Below the pieces are notes generated by a model that saw only the letters and a list, made by a program, of their open reading frames with translations, had not been told where the DNA came from and searched no databases. Made by a program: the position numbers and the translations under genes. A stretch of 64,000 bases of DNA from Isoetes taiwanensis (taxonomy: Eukaryota; Streptophyta; Lycopodiopsida; Isoetales; Isoetaceae), in contig JAJEKV010000066.1 in assembly GCA_021234155.1 (NCBI GenBank), forward strand, positions 4,740,537 to 4,804,536, given 5' to 3'. Positions 48,327 to 61,147 of this stretch are shown in pieces; position 1 is the first letter of the stretch, and every line of letters begins with the position of its first letter.

Positions 48327-51300
48327 TGTGGAGCCGCCACAGTTGGTCAGAGTCGATTTCGTTACTGAACATAGACCGCCAAACACTAACTCAGAAAGTA
48401 CCCGTGAGTTAGGAGGAGGCTAAGTCAATGTGTTGTTAGTCCCTTGATGTTTGCCTTGTTAGGTTAAATTAAGAAATTGTAGCTTTAAAGAGGATAGGGC
48501 GAATCGAGGGCCCAAGATTGGAAGCCTAAAGCAAGTCAAGAGGGTAGCTCAAATGATGAAGAGGGTGGTTCCGCTGGACGGGCGCATCAATTACCTTTAG
48601 AACACGACTCTAGGCTTAAAATGGTCAAGGCGGGCGTGCCAAAACCAACTCTCGGGCGCCGCTATTGTCGTCATTTTACGGGCAGACGAAAGCCGGAAAT
48701 GCACGGCTACCGACTGGGCCAGACCCGAAGCCAACGCTGGCCCGCCCAGGTCAATCCCCAGCGGGCGCTGTTTTCGACGACCCCTTACCGAGGCGAAGAT
48801 CGTGATATACGCAAACTCGATCGTGAGTGCCGCTACAGATTTCCGGCCAGATAATTATTTTATAATAACAAAATTAAAAAAGTTAATAAGAAAAATTTTA
48901 AATTTTAAAGTTAACCGTCGTTAACCATCTCTTTTGTTATTTCCACCTTTGCCTTCTCAAATTTCAATCGCCTCGAAATGGTCACATCGCCACTGTGACT
49001 CGGATTTTGTTTCTTCTCCCTCCCCTTGTGCCTTAATGAATCCCCCAGAAGGCGCTCCTTTGCCGCCTCCTTCACCGCCACCACTCACTTTCTATACCTT
49101 TAACGCCAGCTATGCATATCACAAAGAGTGCCCCGACCCATCTACTTTGAGCATCGTGGGAGATTTACACCATGACGCCAAGCACATGGCCATTGCATCC
49201 GGGCCTTTTATCGGGACATACTCGATGAGTCGGTAAATAGGTTTGAGAACAACGATAGATCCCTATCCCATCTATCACTTTCGTGAGCTATTCTGATCCT
49301 ACTGAACCTTCGCCAGCCTTATACCATTGTTGAGCAACCCGACATGGTCATGATGCTCATTAAATTTATCCTCCCGAGCGTGAAGGCCACACCGAGGAGG
49401 AAGACATCAGATTGCAGGCCTAATCGTGTCAGGGTTTGGCCGTAGAGGATGATCATCTGAGATCGAAAGCAGCAGACACGGGCGCCCGTGGAAGGAATAC
49501 AGTATTCTGGACGGCTTTGTTGGCCATTGACAGAGCCATTGAGGTTCCTCTCCATACCGGCATGAGGGTTCCGGAAGAATTTTGTATGGGGGAGAACTCG
49601 ATATTAGCATAGACTATCCGGACAAACATATTCGGGGATAGACATGGTCTGCACCACAAATGGGTAAATTAAGTCGGGAACTTAATCGGCGGACGACTAC
49701 TTGTACCTTTTGCCTCGATTCAAGAAGATCCGAGGAGAGCCCGGAGAACGGAGAAGCTCGAACAGAGGATGGATCGGCGTGACCGGAACCCATAAGACTA
49801 AGGAGACGGGGAGGGCCGGCCCAACTCGACGATGTGATCAAGTAAAACACCGGAGAAAGGGTCCAGCCCATAAGACCGGCAACAAGATAAAGAGAACCAA
49901 GGACCGCCGGGGCTTTGAAAGAAGACGGTTCAACCGAGGCAAAGCTGGTGGATAGCCCCCTAACCGGGTTGTTAGCTAAGACGTGCCAGACCGACGGGCC
50001 GCCGAAAAGCCCGCCACGAGGGAAGCTCCTCACGTGCACCGACGGCGACGCGGCCTTAAGGAAATCCGCGAAGTTCCAAGTCTACAGCCATGACGTAGTT
50101 ACCTTCCTGCAGGCCGGTAATTTGTGAGATCGGCGTTGTTGTTCAAGACCGACTCCGCTTCCGCATCTTTTGCAATTTGGCACTCCAAGAGGTCACCAAG
50201 TTTTACTTGGTGGCACTTTGGTGACGCTTACTTTTTGCGTTAATCCACGCAAAGAGGGTAAACCATAATGCCTAAAAGATTTGGCCTCGCCTCGCCAGGA
50301 TTCTGGGAGCATCCTTAGCATATTTGCAGACTCCGCGATTTGTAAATATTTTCTTGTGATATTTAATAAAAAACTTTTTATTTCAAGTTAAAAGCTTAAT
50401 TATTTTATGTTAAATATGAAACAAAATGCCGACGCTTCAATAAAAAAAGAAGCTAAAAGGGACTTTTAAAGTTTATTTCAAATGCTTTTCCTCTCCTCCC
50501 TTCTAGCCATACGCCACACCTTTGTCGCCGGGTACTGATGATGGAGAGCAATGGATCCGCGAAGTCCCTTTCACCCGGTTTCACCTTTGCTATGTCAACG
50601 CTTCAGATCTCCCCAATATGCGCAGAGGCATCCTGATATGCCTCTGATTCTTCGACTTCTACATGGAGGAAATGCTTCCCTATGTATTCCTTTTGGGGAT
50701 CCTCCCAGCTTTATCTAGAGCTGGGAGGTAGTCCTACAGATGTTAGGGGCGAGACACCTACCCATGCTTAATGATGTCCTGAAGGTGAGGTCCGATGGGT
50801 AAACACTTGCCCGTGGTCCGGCCAAATAGGGGCAATATCCTGAAGTTAATTTCACAGCCATCCTCATGGACCAATACGTTGAGGATGAAATCACCGTGAG
50901 AGAAAGGCAACCGCCGAGTCGCCCGAGGAGGGGGACGACGCAGCACATAGGTATGGCTGACTTGCCCGCTGGAAACAAGATTAGCGGAGGAGTTGCCATC
51001 GCCGTGGAACAAGCTATAGGCTTTGTCGTGATTAGACGACCTTCCGTTATCTATCACAAGGGCAAGAGTACCTCTTGGATGATATTATCTGGACGTATCA
51101 CATGGTGGCCGATTTTCGACGCAAAGTTTAAAGACCATGTACTTTATGAGCTTATGGAGGTCAGATGGACGATTTTATTGACTTCACTTCTGCTGAGCTT
51201 CCTCCAGGTGCAGCGGCTGCTCCAGTTCCCTTAAGAGACCATAGAGCGGCGAGACTCTATTACGCCGAGGACTTCGCGGATGCGGGAGCCGGCCTCGCGG

Positions 51301-51380
51301 CCTTCACCAGATGCCTTCATCGCCATGGGACTCACGCCCCAAAACAACATGGTTGAGGTCCCTCCCGACTTCGGATGATG
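48327..51380 (+). other. Internal GC-rich region of the Ty3 element, partly coding-like, unassigned
   Basis: Contains Pro-rich and Ala-rich frames on the + strand: 48,934-49,236 (PPEGAPLPPPSPPPLTFY), 49,701-49,955 (basic, Arg/Lys-rich) and 51,165-51,356 (MDDFIDFTSAELPPGAAAAP). By position these could be leader and gag, but I see no CCHC zinc knuckle or other gag hallmark. A long minus-strand frame (49,614-50,039) is a shadow of GC-rich DNA. 50,340-50,470 is a short AT-rich interruption. Confidence 0.35.
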
Positions 51381-51389
51381 AAATTTGCG

Positions 51390-54340
51390 AAATGCGTTAG
51401 CGTGGTCAAAATATGTAAACATAAGCAGATATATGGATTTGTGTAAATAATCGCGATTTATGTGGCAATATACTTGCTCCTTGGAGCCCCTATCTGCCAA
51501 CGGATCTATAACAGCCCGAGCTTGTCGAATGACCCATTTTGTTACCTCTCGGCTGATATTGCGCTCTATATAACTAAGGACATGTTTATGTAATAGGGGA
51601 CATGAATGCAGGCTCAAGAATAAGCAAGCTTGTTTTGCTTCGTGAAGGAAATCATTTCAGGCTTATAAACGGGTAGCCGGTCCTTTGTTGTCATGGCCTA
51701 GGACCCTTATGATATGCATATGAATAAAATGGGAGAACACATCTTTGACTTATGTGAAGCCACATAGAATTAGTCGCGGTATAATGGTGCAGCCGTATTT
51801 TAATCAAACAAATACACATGTTTTCGGCCCAATGGAAATAGGCTTTGTGGATATGTTATTGGGAAGTCTGCATGATATGCACTGGTGACTAGTTTTGAAG
51901 TTCTTCCTCAAAGATGAGGACTGGATCATGCCCTCTTGTCATAAAATACAAGGCTTAAAGTCAAATGCGGGGAAAAGCAAAAACAAGCCCCATCCAGGTT
52001 TAAAGTGCAATATAAACTTCTTTGGGCAATATGAAAAGCAATTGATTCAAGCTTGGAAGGAACTCTTTGGCCTCACGTGATGATGTTGAAGAATGCATAC
52101 TTGCTTAAAAGCAGTCCTGTATCGCCTGCAAGTGTCTTTGGACTTACTAAACCAAGGCCTGACTAAATACCATAAAAAAAGTGGTTTGATCATGAATGTA
52201 TTATGGCCCAGCATTCAAGCTGCTATAGACAAATGTGCTGCCAAGAGAGATTATAAGAATCTTGTTACATAAAAGCTAAAATGGGAAAGTGAGCATTTGC
52301 AAAACTTCTAGATGATATTACGATTGGATCCAAAATGTTTTGGACAAACCGCAACATCCCATTGAGTTGGGAGGAGAGATGCCTGACGAAAGTTTGCTTG
52401 AATGGATAAAGAATTATACATCAAGGTTAATAGCAATGAAATGCAAATTAGTGGTTGCCTATACTACACTCTTTGATAGTTTGAATGTTACATATGCTTT
52501 ACAAAGGATGCAAATAGAATCTTAAATGGGTTACTGTATCTTTATTCGCTTAAATGGGGAGGTGATCTTTTAAATGATAAGTTTTAGGATATTTGTAACT
52601 TGGCTTTCCATTATGACTCCCTGAGAAATGGTATTTAAAGCAAGGTGGTTCCTATTCATAAGTCGGTGATAAAAACCGAGGCAGAAATTATCTGGACAAT
52701 TTTGGTTAACTAATGTATTTGCAAAACTCTTTGCAACTATGCTTGAGAGAAAGCTCTCCTGGTGGGCTGACGAGAAGAACGGCGTGCTTTATGGACTTAA
52801 AGCAGGTTTTAGCCATGACCATTCCATTTGTTGATCATTTAGTCACTTTACGGGTGATTAATGAAAGCAAAGAAGCGGTGCTAGACATAATCAGTTTTGG
52901 CCTTCATTGATCTAGCAAAAGTTTTGATGAGGTGACTTGCGAAGGCTAGGAGAGCTGCTACAAGTTCCCAACTCCAACAAAGCGATTCAGCTGCCTATAC
53001 CAACAAACTCATTGAACTTTCATTTCCATTTAAAAAGTTAATCGAACAGGTCCAGAGCACGATTGGGGTGGAACAGGTGCCTTTGTTCTCCCACTCTCTT
53101 TGGACTTTATATTGATGAACTAGAGGGGCTTTCCTGCGTATGGGAGGAGTTGGAGTCAATGTTGGTGGAATCTCATACGGGGTTTTACTTTTGCTTGGAT
53201 GATATAGTTTTTGATTTCTAGAGCTGCTTGCTGGTCTGATCATTTAGATACTCTTATTTTCAAAAAAGGTATGGCTATCAATGTTGCAAAATCAAAAAGT
53301 CATGATAGTTGGCACAAAAAAAACTTTTCGATTCACCATTGGGGAATGTGAGTTAGAAACAGTGCATAGTTATAAATACCTTGGAATAGTGGCAAGTAAT
53401 TATTCATGGAAGCCGCAGCTGAAAAGCAATACGGTGGGCTTGTGAACCCTTTATGGTATGTTCCATAATTTGTGTGTGAATAACTTGTGGCATTGGCCTC
53501 GTGAGATTACTTTTATGACACTCCAAGTTAAGGCGGTCAGTTCTATATGGTTGTCCGGCTTGGGCCCTTGACTTGTCGGCCCAAAGCAGGACAAGCATTG
53601 AAAAGGTGCGTAAACGTTCTCATGGAAACTTGGAACTAAATAAACTCCATATCAAGACATGCTTCTGCGAGCCCGGATTGATTCCCCTTGAAACCGGCTT
53701 TTATGCCTACTCATTACATATATAAATCCGGGTGAAATTACTCCTCGCATCGTCTCCTTCCGTGCCTATCACGGCAACCAAAGCACGAGGATGGTTCTCC
53801 AAGTGATTCAATGGGCAGAAAAAGTGGGTGTAGATGATTACCCCGCTGGGTCGAGTCAACCAAACTAAAAGAGGTAATGCGATGCAAATACTTCCTAAGA
53901 GTCTTGGGCAAATTGTAGGATCCAATGATATTGCTTTTTCGTGAAAAAAACTTTTATAGAGATGATATTAATAATAGTATGGCTGCATATGGAGAACAAT
54001 CTTACGCATATCTATATTAGCGGGTGAAAAATAGAATCTTTGATTTCGGCAATCTGAACTTCCTCTCATCATCTACACATTGAGACGTGGTGAAGGTGGT
54101 ATGGTACTCCCGACATACAAGGCTTCCCAAGGCTGTCTTGACCTCTAAAATTGAGTCAAATGAGGTGCATTACTTTTTGGGTCTCCGCCTATGAACATAA
54201 GAAGTAAGTATAACATTTCGTGGTCCACATTGGCAGAACTTTTAATAGCCTCCAAATCTCTTAGTTCATATCTCTCGATGTTTGGAACGAAATACATAAT
54301 GGAGTTGTTTGTTAATATGGGAAATAGCGAGCTACAGGTG
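51390..54340 (+). pseudogene. LINE relic F, inserted in the Ty3 element
   Basis: Endonuclease C-terminal half: a block with the phrases LAPWSP and LSADIALYN leads to GDMNAGSR (GDMN at 51,596-51,607, the GDFN equivalent), then NKMGEHIFDLCEAT, NGAAVF, and SNKYTCFRPNGN before a DYV-like end (about 51,720-51,870). RT: VPIHKS plus NRGRNYRTI (52,647-52,710), ERKLSWWADEKNGVLYGLKA (52,743 on), AFIDLAKVLMR, a GVEQ..CxxSPTLFGLYIDELE block (about 53,065-53,130), CLDDIV at about 53,193 where YADDIV is expected, then GMAIN, KVMIVGTKKTFRF and SYKYLGIVASNYSW (about 53,268-53,415). This is the canonical LINE order. About eight frame changes. The start before 51,390 and the 3' end (no clear oligo-A) are uncertain. 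Confidence 0.8.
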
Positions 54341-54439
54341 CCTTTGTTTTAAGCGCCTTGGACTATATATCTTTTGTAATATTTTAAGCATATGGACACG
54401 AGGGTCTTAAATGGCATGATTAATATATTATTATCATAA

Positions 54440-57300
54440 TCCTGCTTATAGAAGGAGGAGCAACAGGAACCAAAGGGAGGAAAAGTCCCCATGGACTTGG
54501 ATAGGAATGGCTACATCCGAGACCCATAAAGGGAAGGTCTTTGGTAACCACCTCACCCCGTTCTTTTAATGCGACCTTAAACTGAGGAGCAAGTCCTTTT
54601 TATAGCCGAGATCTGGGGCTAGAGGCTGAAAGCTTCATGGTGGGCCCTCCGTGCTCTCTCTACAGCGACCTAAGAAGCTTCTCTATGATCACGTTACTTA
54701 TGTACTTCGTGCAGCGAGGATGCTGCCACAGCGGCCTTGGGTGGGGATAATGCATATGGATGTGAGCATGAAGCTCCTCACGGCAGCCCCATTGGCCATT
54801 GCCTATCATAGGAGGTTGCATCTGTGCGGCTGCCCGCGGTGGGCCGGGGGTGACTCGGGCTGGCGACACCGGCCGCCTCCACCGCACTCCTAGAGGCCCC
54901 GGATGAAGAGAGGACCTAGCCCTAAACTAATTGTACTTCTGCATTTTTATATTCGTGTGATTGTGAAGATTTTGATTGGCAAATGTTTTAGCTATGTTAT
55001 AATATGATGTACCTTATTTCCTTATTAAATCACAACTCTTTGTCTTGATAAGTATAAGTGAATTGTTTTTTTGAATGACGTCCTCTTCAAATTAACGTTT
55101 AGAATATGGTGGAATTACAAATGTTCTATATTCATTCCAACTATCTTGCGAGAGAGAGACCCTTTGGGAATATGAGGAAGGAGCGGAGCATGGTGAGGAG
55201 GAGGGATGATCCCGACCGCCGAGGGAAGCGGGACTATGGCCGTAGATATGGTGAATATCCGGAGGGGATGAAGGCTATGAGATGGAACCACCGCCACAGA
55301 GAACCCTACGATCGACAAGGGTTGGAATAGTTAACATCCTTAGGGCGAGCTTTGAGGACCTGGCGTGCAACCGCGGTGCACAGGACTGTTGGGTAGGCAC
55401 GAGGCTTTGGCAGGACGCCTTGACCACCTTTGCAACTCTTCTATACCTGGAGGTTTTCAATCTTCTCATTGTTAGCCCAGCATTAGAATACCAACCGGTG
55501 ATTGTCAAGCACGGGCACGCTATAAGCTTCGTTAGAAATGCTGCGGAAGGAGTGTAAGATTCGCGATCTGTACCCTTAGCGAACCTAGGCTGATGCTCTC
55601 GATTCACGTTTTTGTTCTTTGATGCTGGCCAATACTTGGTAGAACTTTAAAACTTCACTTGTATTTTACCTCCTTTTGTATCCCAACCCGTAGCCGCAAT
55701 CCACTGCGTTGTTGTACTCAACTTGAATGAAATAAAACATTAGTTTCCTATTTGTATATTTCTTGTCACTATAAATAAATGTTATCTTAAAAGGAATTGT
55801 ACATTCTTGTAAATTTGCTTATACTTTCATGAATGCTGCATTTATAGGCGGTACGCGTACTTGCCGCTTACAGCAAACACCACTCAGCATGGTGGTGACA
55901 CTGAAACGAGGGAATTGATGTTAATGAAAAGGCGGCTTCGGTGGTCTGAGGCCTATGTATTTGCATGCCAACCCGCATAATGTGGAACCGGGAGGAGCCG
56001 ATCGAATTACCTCCGTAGCGACCGTGGAGTCCCCCCGCACAACAGCCATCTCCCCAGGAGCCAGTCCTGTACCTGTATCATGAGGCCTCATGGCTAGTGT
56101 CACCGAAGTTCCCTAATGATGGCGCCACTTCTCACACTCAACCACTTCGGCGTCTTCACGGGTCATCGCTGTCAGTCAGTGACCATGCTTAAGCGTAGAG
56201 ATAAGGAATACCGTAAAAAAGCTGATACAAATGCATAACTAGTATATGGAAGAAACGAAGTTGGCCCGGTTGATGGGAAAACCAAGAGGCGGCCCGAATC
56301 TGGAAACAAGTTGGACAAAATGAAGGAATTTGGGGAAGTCCTATGGAATGACGGAAAAAGAGGAAAGGTTGCCACCACCAACCTTACGGAGCTGCCCGTG
56401 TTGGTGGAAGGTTATGCGAGCTAAGCGGACGGGCGGGAAGTTCAAAAAGTTCAAGCACAGCTAAGACTTTTAAATCGTATTTCACGTGCCTACGTCGCGC
56501 ACAAAATGCCATGAATCAGAACCTTTTCGGTTAAGCGAAGAGGCATATCCGTTCAGGCCTACAGCGGTAATTCATGCTTTGAGTTGTATGTACCAGGGAT
56601 GAATGAGAAGAAGGCGGTAGAAGGGGCTACGTGGAAGGTTGGCCCATCCATTAAGCCGAATAGTGAGGCCATGAACCCAAAAATCGTGCTTGAAAGCGGA
56701 GGCTAGGCATTAAGCCTGAAGACACCAAGGAACCCGATTATCACGACGCTCCTTACTGCAGCCACTACGAAAAGTCCACGCCATATAAGCCGCTCGCGGT
56801 CAGGGGCCTCTCAATGAGAACTCCTGCGGTGCGGAAAAGGTCACCTTCAACATCTGGGACAAACCCACCAATGTTGGCAAAGGAAGTTAGGAATCTCTGC
56901 AGTCTATTTAAAGAGGCCGAGATCCAGCCTACGTGGGAATGAAAGGCAATATTCTGGTGTATGGAAACCCGGGCATTATATGCGAGGAGTACCCTTCGTC
57001 CGCCTTGAGGCACTTTAAGCAGCCATGCTTGCGACCTCGATGGGAAGATGCAGGTCAATCGCACATGGGAGCGAGGCTCCCAAAGTACATTCGCAGTGCG
57101 TCTCTTATTCTGCCACCGCAAGCGCGCTGAAAAGTCAACCTTGATTATTTCTACAATAAACCAAGTAGGCGGTAAGCCTTTCATAATTTTGATGAACCTG
57201 GGTAAAATGCAGCATAATTTTACTTCTCCTAGAATGGCCCAAGTATTCTGACTTGAAGCGTTGAGATCCACGACCTAAGCCGATCCGTTAACCCGATTAG
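54440..57300 (+). pseudogene. Probable gag region of the Ty3 element (weak)
   Basis: Lies between the LINE insertion and the protease/RT. It contains an Arg/Asp-rich frame at 55,106-55,330 (MRKERSMVRRRDDPDRRGKRD), which is reminiscent of the arginine-rich stretch in gag proteins, and coding-like GC-rich DNA elsewhere. No CCHC knuckle is visible and frames are short, so the call rests on position. Long minus-strand frames here (for example 56,765-57,271) are probably shadows. Confidence 0.3.
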
Positions 57301-57339
57301 TAGATGGACACACTGTGGGCCGTAGCGTGGCAGCAAGAT

Positions 57340-59730
57340 GCGGTTGCGGGTGCGATTGCCTTGCCGAGGTTAATGGACATTGGCAAATATGATCTTATTG
57401 TTGGTATGGGTTTTACGGCATCTGAAGGCCAATATAGTGCGGGGGGTTGCCACTCCAGCGGCGTAGCGAAGACGCAGCGTGGCGATAAAGGTGATCCATT
57501 CGCCATGTTATGCGATCTATGTCAATCGGGCGGTTAGAAAAGCTATACGAGGATAAACTCCTTTGCCTCATTACACTTGCCTCCATTGAGTGCGATGCTA
57601 AGCGAGAAGCGAATTATCGATCTGTGCCACAAGACATTGCCACCCTTCTTGAGGAATTTAGCGATCTTTTTTAGGATGAGATCCACAAGCTTCCTCCTTT
57701 CGGAGGGTGGGAATGTGAGATAGCTCTAGAACCGGTACTAAGCCTACCAGCAAGGCCCCATACCGAATGAGTCCTCGAGTTGCGAGCTTAAACAACAACT
57801 TCAAGGCCTCTTGAACCTAGGTTTTATTAGGCCTAGTGTTTCACCATTTTGGCTCCTATTCTTTTTGTCAAGAAGAAAGATGGCTCCTTGGGATGTGTAT
57901 TGATTATAGAAGCTCAATAAGCATACCATCAGAATCGCTATGCTTTGCCTAGGCGAGATGATCTCATAGAGCGATTACAAGGCCAAATATTTCTCAAAAA
58001 GATTGACTTCTGCAGCTCGGTACCATCAAATCTGGATAAAGGAGGGAGGACATTCATAAGTATGCATTTTACTTTTAGATATGGGCATTATGAGTTCACC
58101 GTTATGCCTTTTAGGTTAACAATGCCCACCATAGCGTTCATGCGGTTGATGAATGACATCTTAGCCAATACTTAGAATGACTTTGTTGTTATTTTCTTTT
58201 GGCGACATTCTCATCTATAGTAAAACTTGCGACAACATGAACAACATCTTGATTGGCTTTACGAGCTAAAGGCATCATCGGCTCTTCGCCAAGTTCTCTA
58301 AATACAGTTTACCCACTCCAAAGTTGACTATTTGGGGCATATCATTTTCAGATGAAATTGCTACCGATCCGGTAAGATAAAGCCGGTAAAGGATTGGCCT
58401 ATTCGGATAATGTTTCAAGTCAGAAGTTTCTTAGGCTTCATGAGATATTATCGGAAATTTGTTAAGGATTTGCAACAATTGCCACCTCTTACCTAATACA
58501 AAGCATTAGAAAGTCAAAAGGATTGGATGGAACATTGGAAAGCAAAAGTCAAGTGCATTTCGGAAGCTCAAGGATACTTTAACATACGCACGGTCCTCTT
58601 TTGTAGATCACGAAAAAGGATAAATTAGGTACCCACCGGATGCTAGTAAGATAGCTGCGATTGGAGTGCTAATGCGGGGAGGGGAGAGTTGTTGCCCTCA
58701 CGATTCCAGAAGATGAATAGTAGCGAAACAGCGATACCCTACCCGCTGATGGGGAGTTCGGCGTTGTCGCTCTCGTGTTGGAGACACTACCGCTTCGGTA
58801 GAAAATTTCAGCTAGATCTGGATCATCCAGTCCTCGCTATCTATCCTGACAAATCTCAATCTCCGTCGAGAGAAGATGGATGGAATTCATAGAATGCGAC
58901 TTGAGATTATGTACAACGAGGAAGCACAATGTAGTTAGGATGCCTTATCATGTCATCAACTGATAACTTGAACCCATTGTAGCAGCCATTTCCACACTCA
59001 CCTGACGAGGTTGCAGAGGCTTGAGATAGACAAACAGCGAGATTGTTTGGGGGATTTCGGGTAAAACGCGATGCGGATAAAGGCGTGAAGCTTTTCCATT
59101 CATATAAAGAAGGGGCAACTTATTATATCATAAGGATAAGTTATTGTGTTCACTGAACTTCGAGAGTGCGCCAAGCTAATTCTCATGACACACACAACAG
59201 CCCTATAGCGAGACATGCGGGTTTTATGAAAACTTACTTTAAAGATCGCTCAACTATTTTTGGCCTTGATAAAGAAGAAGGATATTGCAGGTACCTCCAG
59301 CGATTATTAGGAATTATTGTCAGCAAACCAGAATTTGAACGTTAAAGTTCGGGGGCTGCAACCTTTGGATATTGCCCAGCATGAAGTGAGAGTGTGCTCA
59401 TGGACTTCGTGTGGGCCTTCCCGCGTGCTCTCAGGTGGATGTGATTAAGTTGTGGTAGTGGTGGAGCAAATTGTCAAAGATGGCTCATTTCTTGCCATGT
59501 CCGGACCACGGACCACATATGACACCTTACTTTATTTGCAAAGGAGATTTTCGGAGTTGCCTGCGGGATGCCAAGAGTAATTGTATCGGGCAGTCCTAGG
59601 GTGTAAGTGCGTGCGGAAGGACTAGCCGCCTGCATCCAAACCAAGCTTGCTGTAGTACTGACTTACCATCCTCCAGACGGATGGTCAGGCAGAGGCGTGT
59701 CAATCGCATTGCTCGAAGATATGCTCTGCG
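57340..59730 (+). pseudogene. Ty3/gypsy pol: protease, RT, RNase H, integrase
   Basis: Protease end: LMDIGKYDLIVGMGF (57,370-57,415), the LGxYDxILGMDWL-like segment. RT: LLEEFSDLF and EIHKLPPFGGW (57,645-57,715), LEPVLSLPARP, ASVSPF, CIDYRS, then a clean frame 57,945-58,175 with RRDDLIERLQGQIFLKKIDF and RYGHYEFTVMPFRLT. The FLDDILIYS active site (about 58,188-58,220) is damaged: only the DILIYS end is intact. RNase H: a frame at 58,689-58,892 with MNSSETAIPY and FQLDLDHPVL. Integrase: an HAGFMKTYFKDRS segment after a His (59,190-59,250), MDFVWAFPRA (59,400-59,430), GMPRVIVSGSPRV near 59,565, and YHPPDGW.GRG near 59,670. Pol would copy and insert the element; this copy cannot, because of frameshifts and stops. 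Confidence 0.85.
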
Positions 59731-60229
59731 AAGCTATGTATGGAAGTAAACAATCACAATGGATTATATTTATTTGGTAGAGTTAAGCGCCTATACTTGA
59801 TGCGAAGCAGAATCTTCGGAGGATGTCTCCCTTCACTTGATAAATTATGGCTATCAATGTCTTACTCGGACACATGGCATAACCACATTTCTAAAGTGGA
59901 GGTCTCTCAACAACTCCTTTTAGAAATCTGAGGCCTTGGTGGAAGAAGTTCGTGGTTACTTATTGGTATTGCGGTCGTCGGAAAAGTCTAGCCCGGATAA
60001 ACAGAACCCCGCGAGAGTCTTTCGGTGGCGAATCGGTTTGGCTCAAGATCCAAGTAAAACAAGCCAAACTTAAAATTCAGTAGCCACAAAGTTGGCACCG
60101 GATGGGGTAGGCGTTCAAGATGTGAGCAGCGTTTGGTTGGAAACGAGGCATATCGCTTAGACTTAGCCCAGCGAAGATCCACAAAGGTCTTGCGTGAGTC
60201 TTCACGAAACAACACACCCTGATCGAGGA

Positions 60230-60440
60230 GAAGTTTTTTGGATACCCAACCCTCCTAGAATGACCGAAGAAGTGGAGATAGTGCACGAAGCTCTTCTTGG
60301 TCGAGCTTACAAGCGGACGGAAGGACTCAAATGTTACAATACTTGGTCAAGTGGGAAGCACTTACGATTGAGGATGCTACACGGGTGATGAAGATAGACC
60401 TTGAGAAGCACTATCCAGGACTTCATGCGGGAATCTCAGG
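60230..60440 (+). pseudogene. C-terminal chromodomain-like end of integrase
   Basis: Downstream of integrase a frame gives PRMTEEVEIVHEALLGRAYKR and, after a one-base shift, QYLVKWEALTIEDATRVMKIDLEKHYPG. The YLVKW core followed by an acidic ..EDAT.. segment and DLEKHYP is the pattern of integrase chromodomains in chromoviruses, which are thought to guide insertion into heterochromatin. Position right after the integrase supports this. The aromatic cage cannot be verified fully because the N-terminal strand is in another frame. Confidence 0.65.
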
Positions 60441-61147
60441 GCGCCACCATCAACGATGCCCTATCAACCCGCTCCGGTAAGCTTGAAAGGCTCGATTTAG
60501 AGAATCATGCTCTAGATGGGTAGATGCATGCATTATCTTTATAATAGCGATGATGGGATCACCTTTGTGTTCTCTAGGACGTAATGGTGTATTGTTGATG
60601 TTGACATGACCGCTCTGCTTGGAAAGCACCTAGTGGATACACTGCGTTCATCTCGGCTATCACGGGAACTAAACCATTCCTTATACCGCAATGAATTGGC
60701 AAGCCATAGACATGATAGGTTCCTTGTAGATAGATTTCTTTTAATTATAGGGGTGGTCCCTTCAACCACAATCTAATTATATTATTGATATACTGGTATA
60801 TTGACATGAATGAGGAGCAGTGGCGGGATCGTGACTGCCATGTATAGAGGGTTCTTGATGACCCAAGCTTTTCGCATTCGTTTTTGTTACATGTGTCACT
60901 TTTGTTATCCATGATGTTTTTAAATCAGACTTTCCTTGATGATAAGTTTGTATAAAGGCACTTTAGTGCTTGCACTTTGATATTTTCAACTTCAATGTAT
61001 TAACATCCGAAATGCTATATAATATTCAAGCGTACTAATGTTATACTCAACGTTAAGTGCGCTATTTTTCTAATTAGTTCTTTAAGTATATGTATCCGAC
61101 TAACTAACCCCAATCTTTGAGGGCGGCATTATTTTAAGAGGGAGAAT
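60441..61147 (+). other. 3' non-coding internal region and polypurine tract
   Basis: No frame of note. The stretch ends in ttaagagggagaa (61,135-61,147), a plausible polypurine tract directly before TGTGGTGG at 61,148, which is where the right LTR should start. Confidence 0.5.

Noticed and set aside
49614-50039. 141-codon minus-strand open frame in the Ty3 region
   Set aside because: GC-rich DNA gives long frames by chance; it opposes the orientation of the element and has no motif.
56765-57271. 168-codon minus-strand open frame, the longest of that region
   Set aside because: It lies antisense to the gag/protease interval of the Ty3 element and shows no domain.
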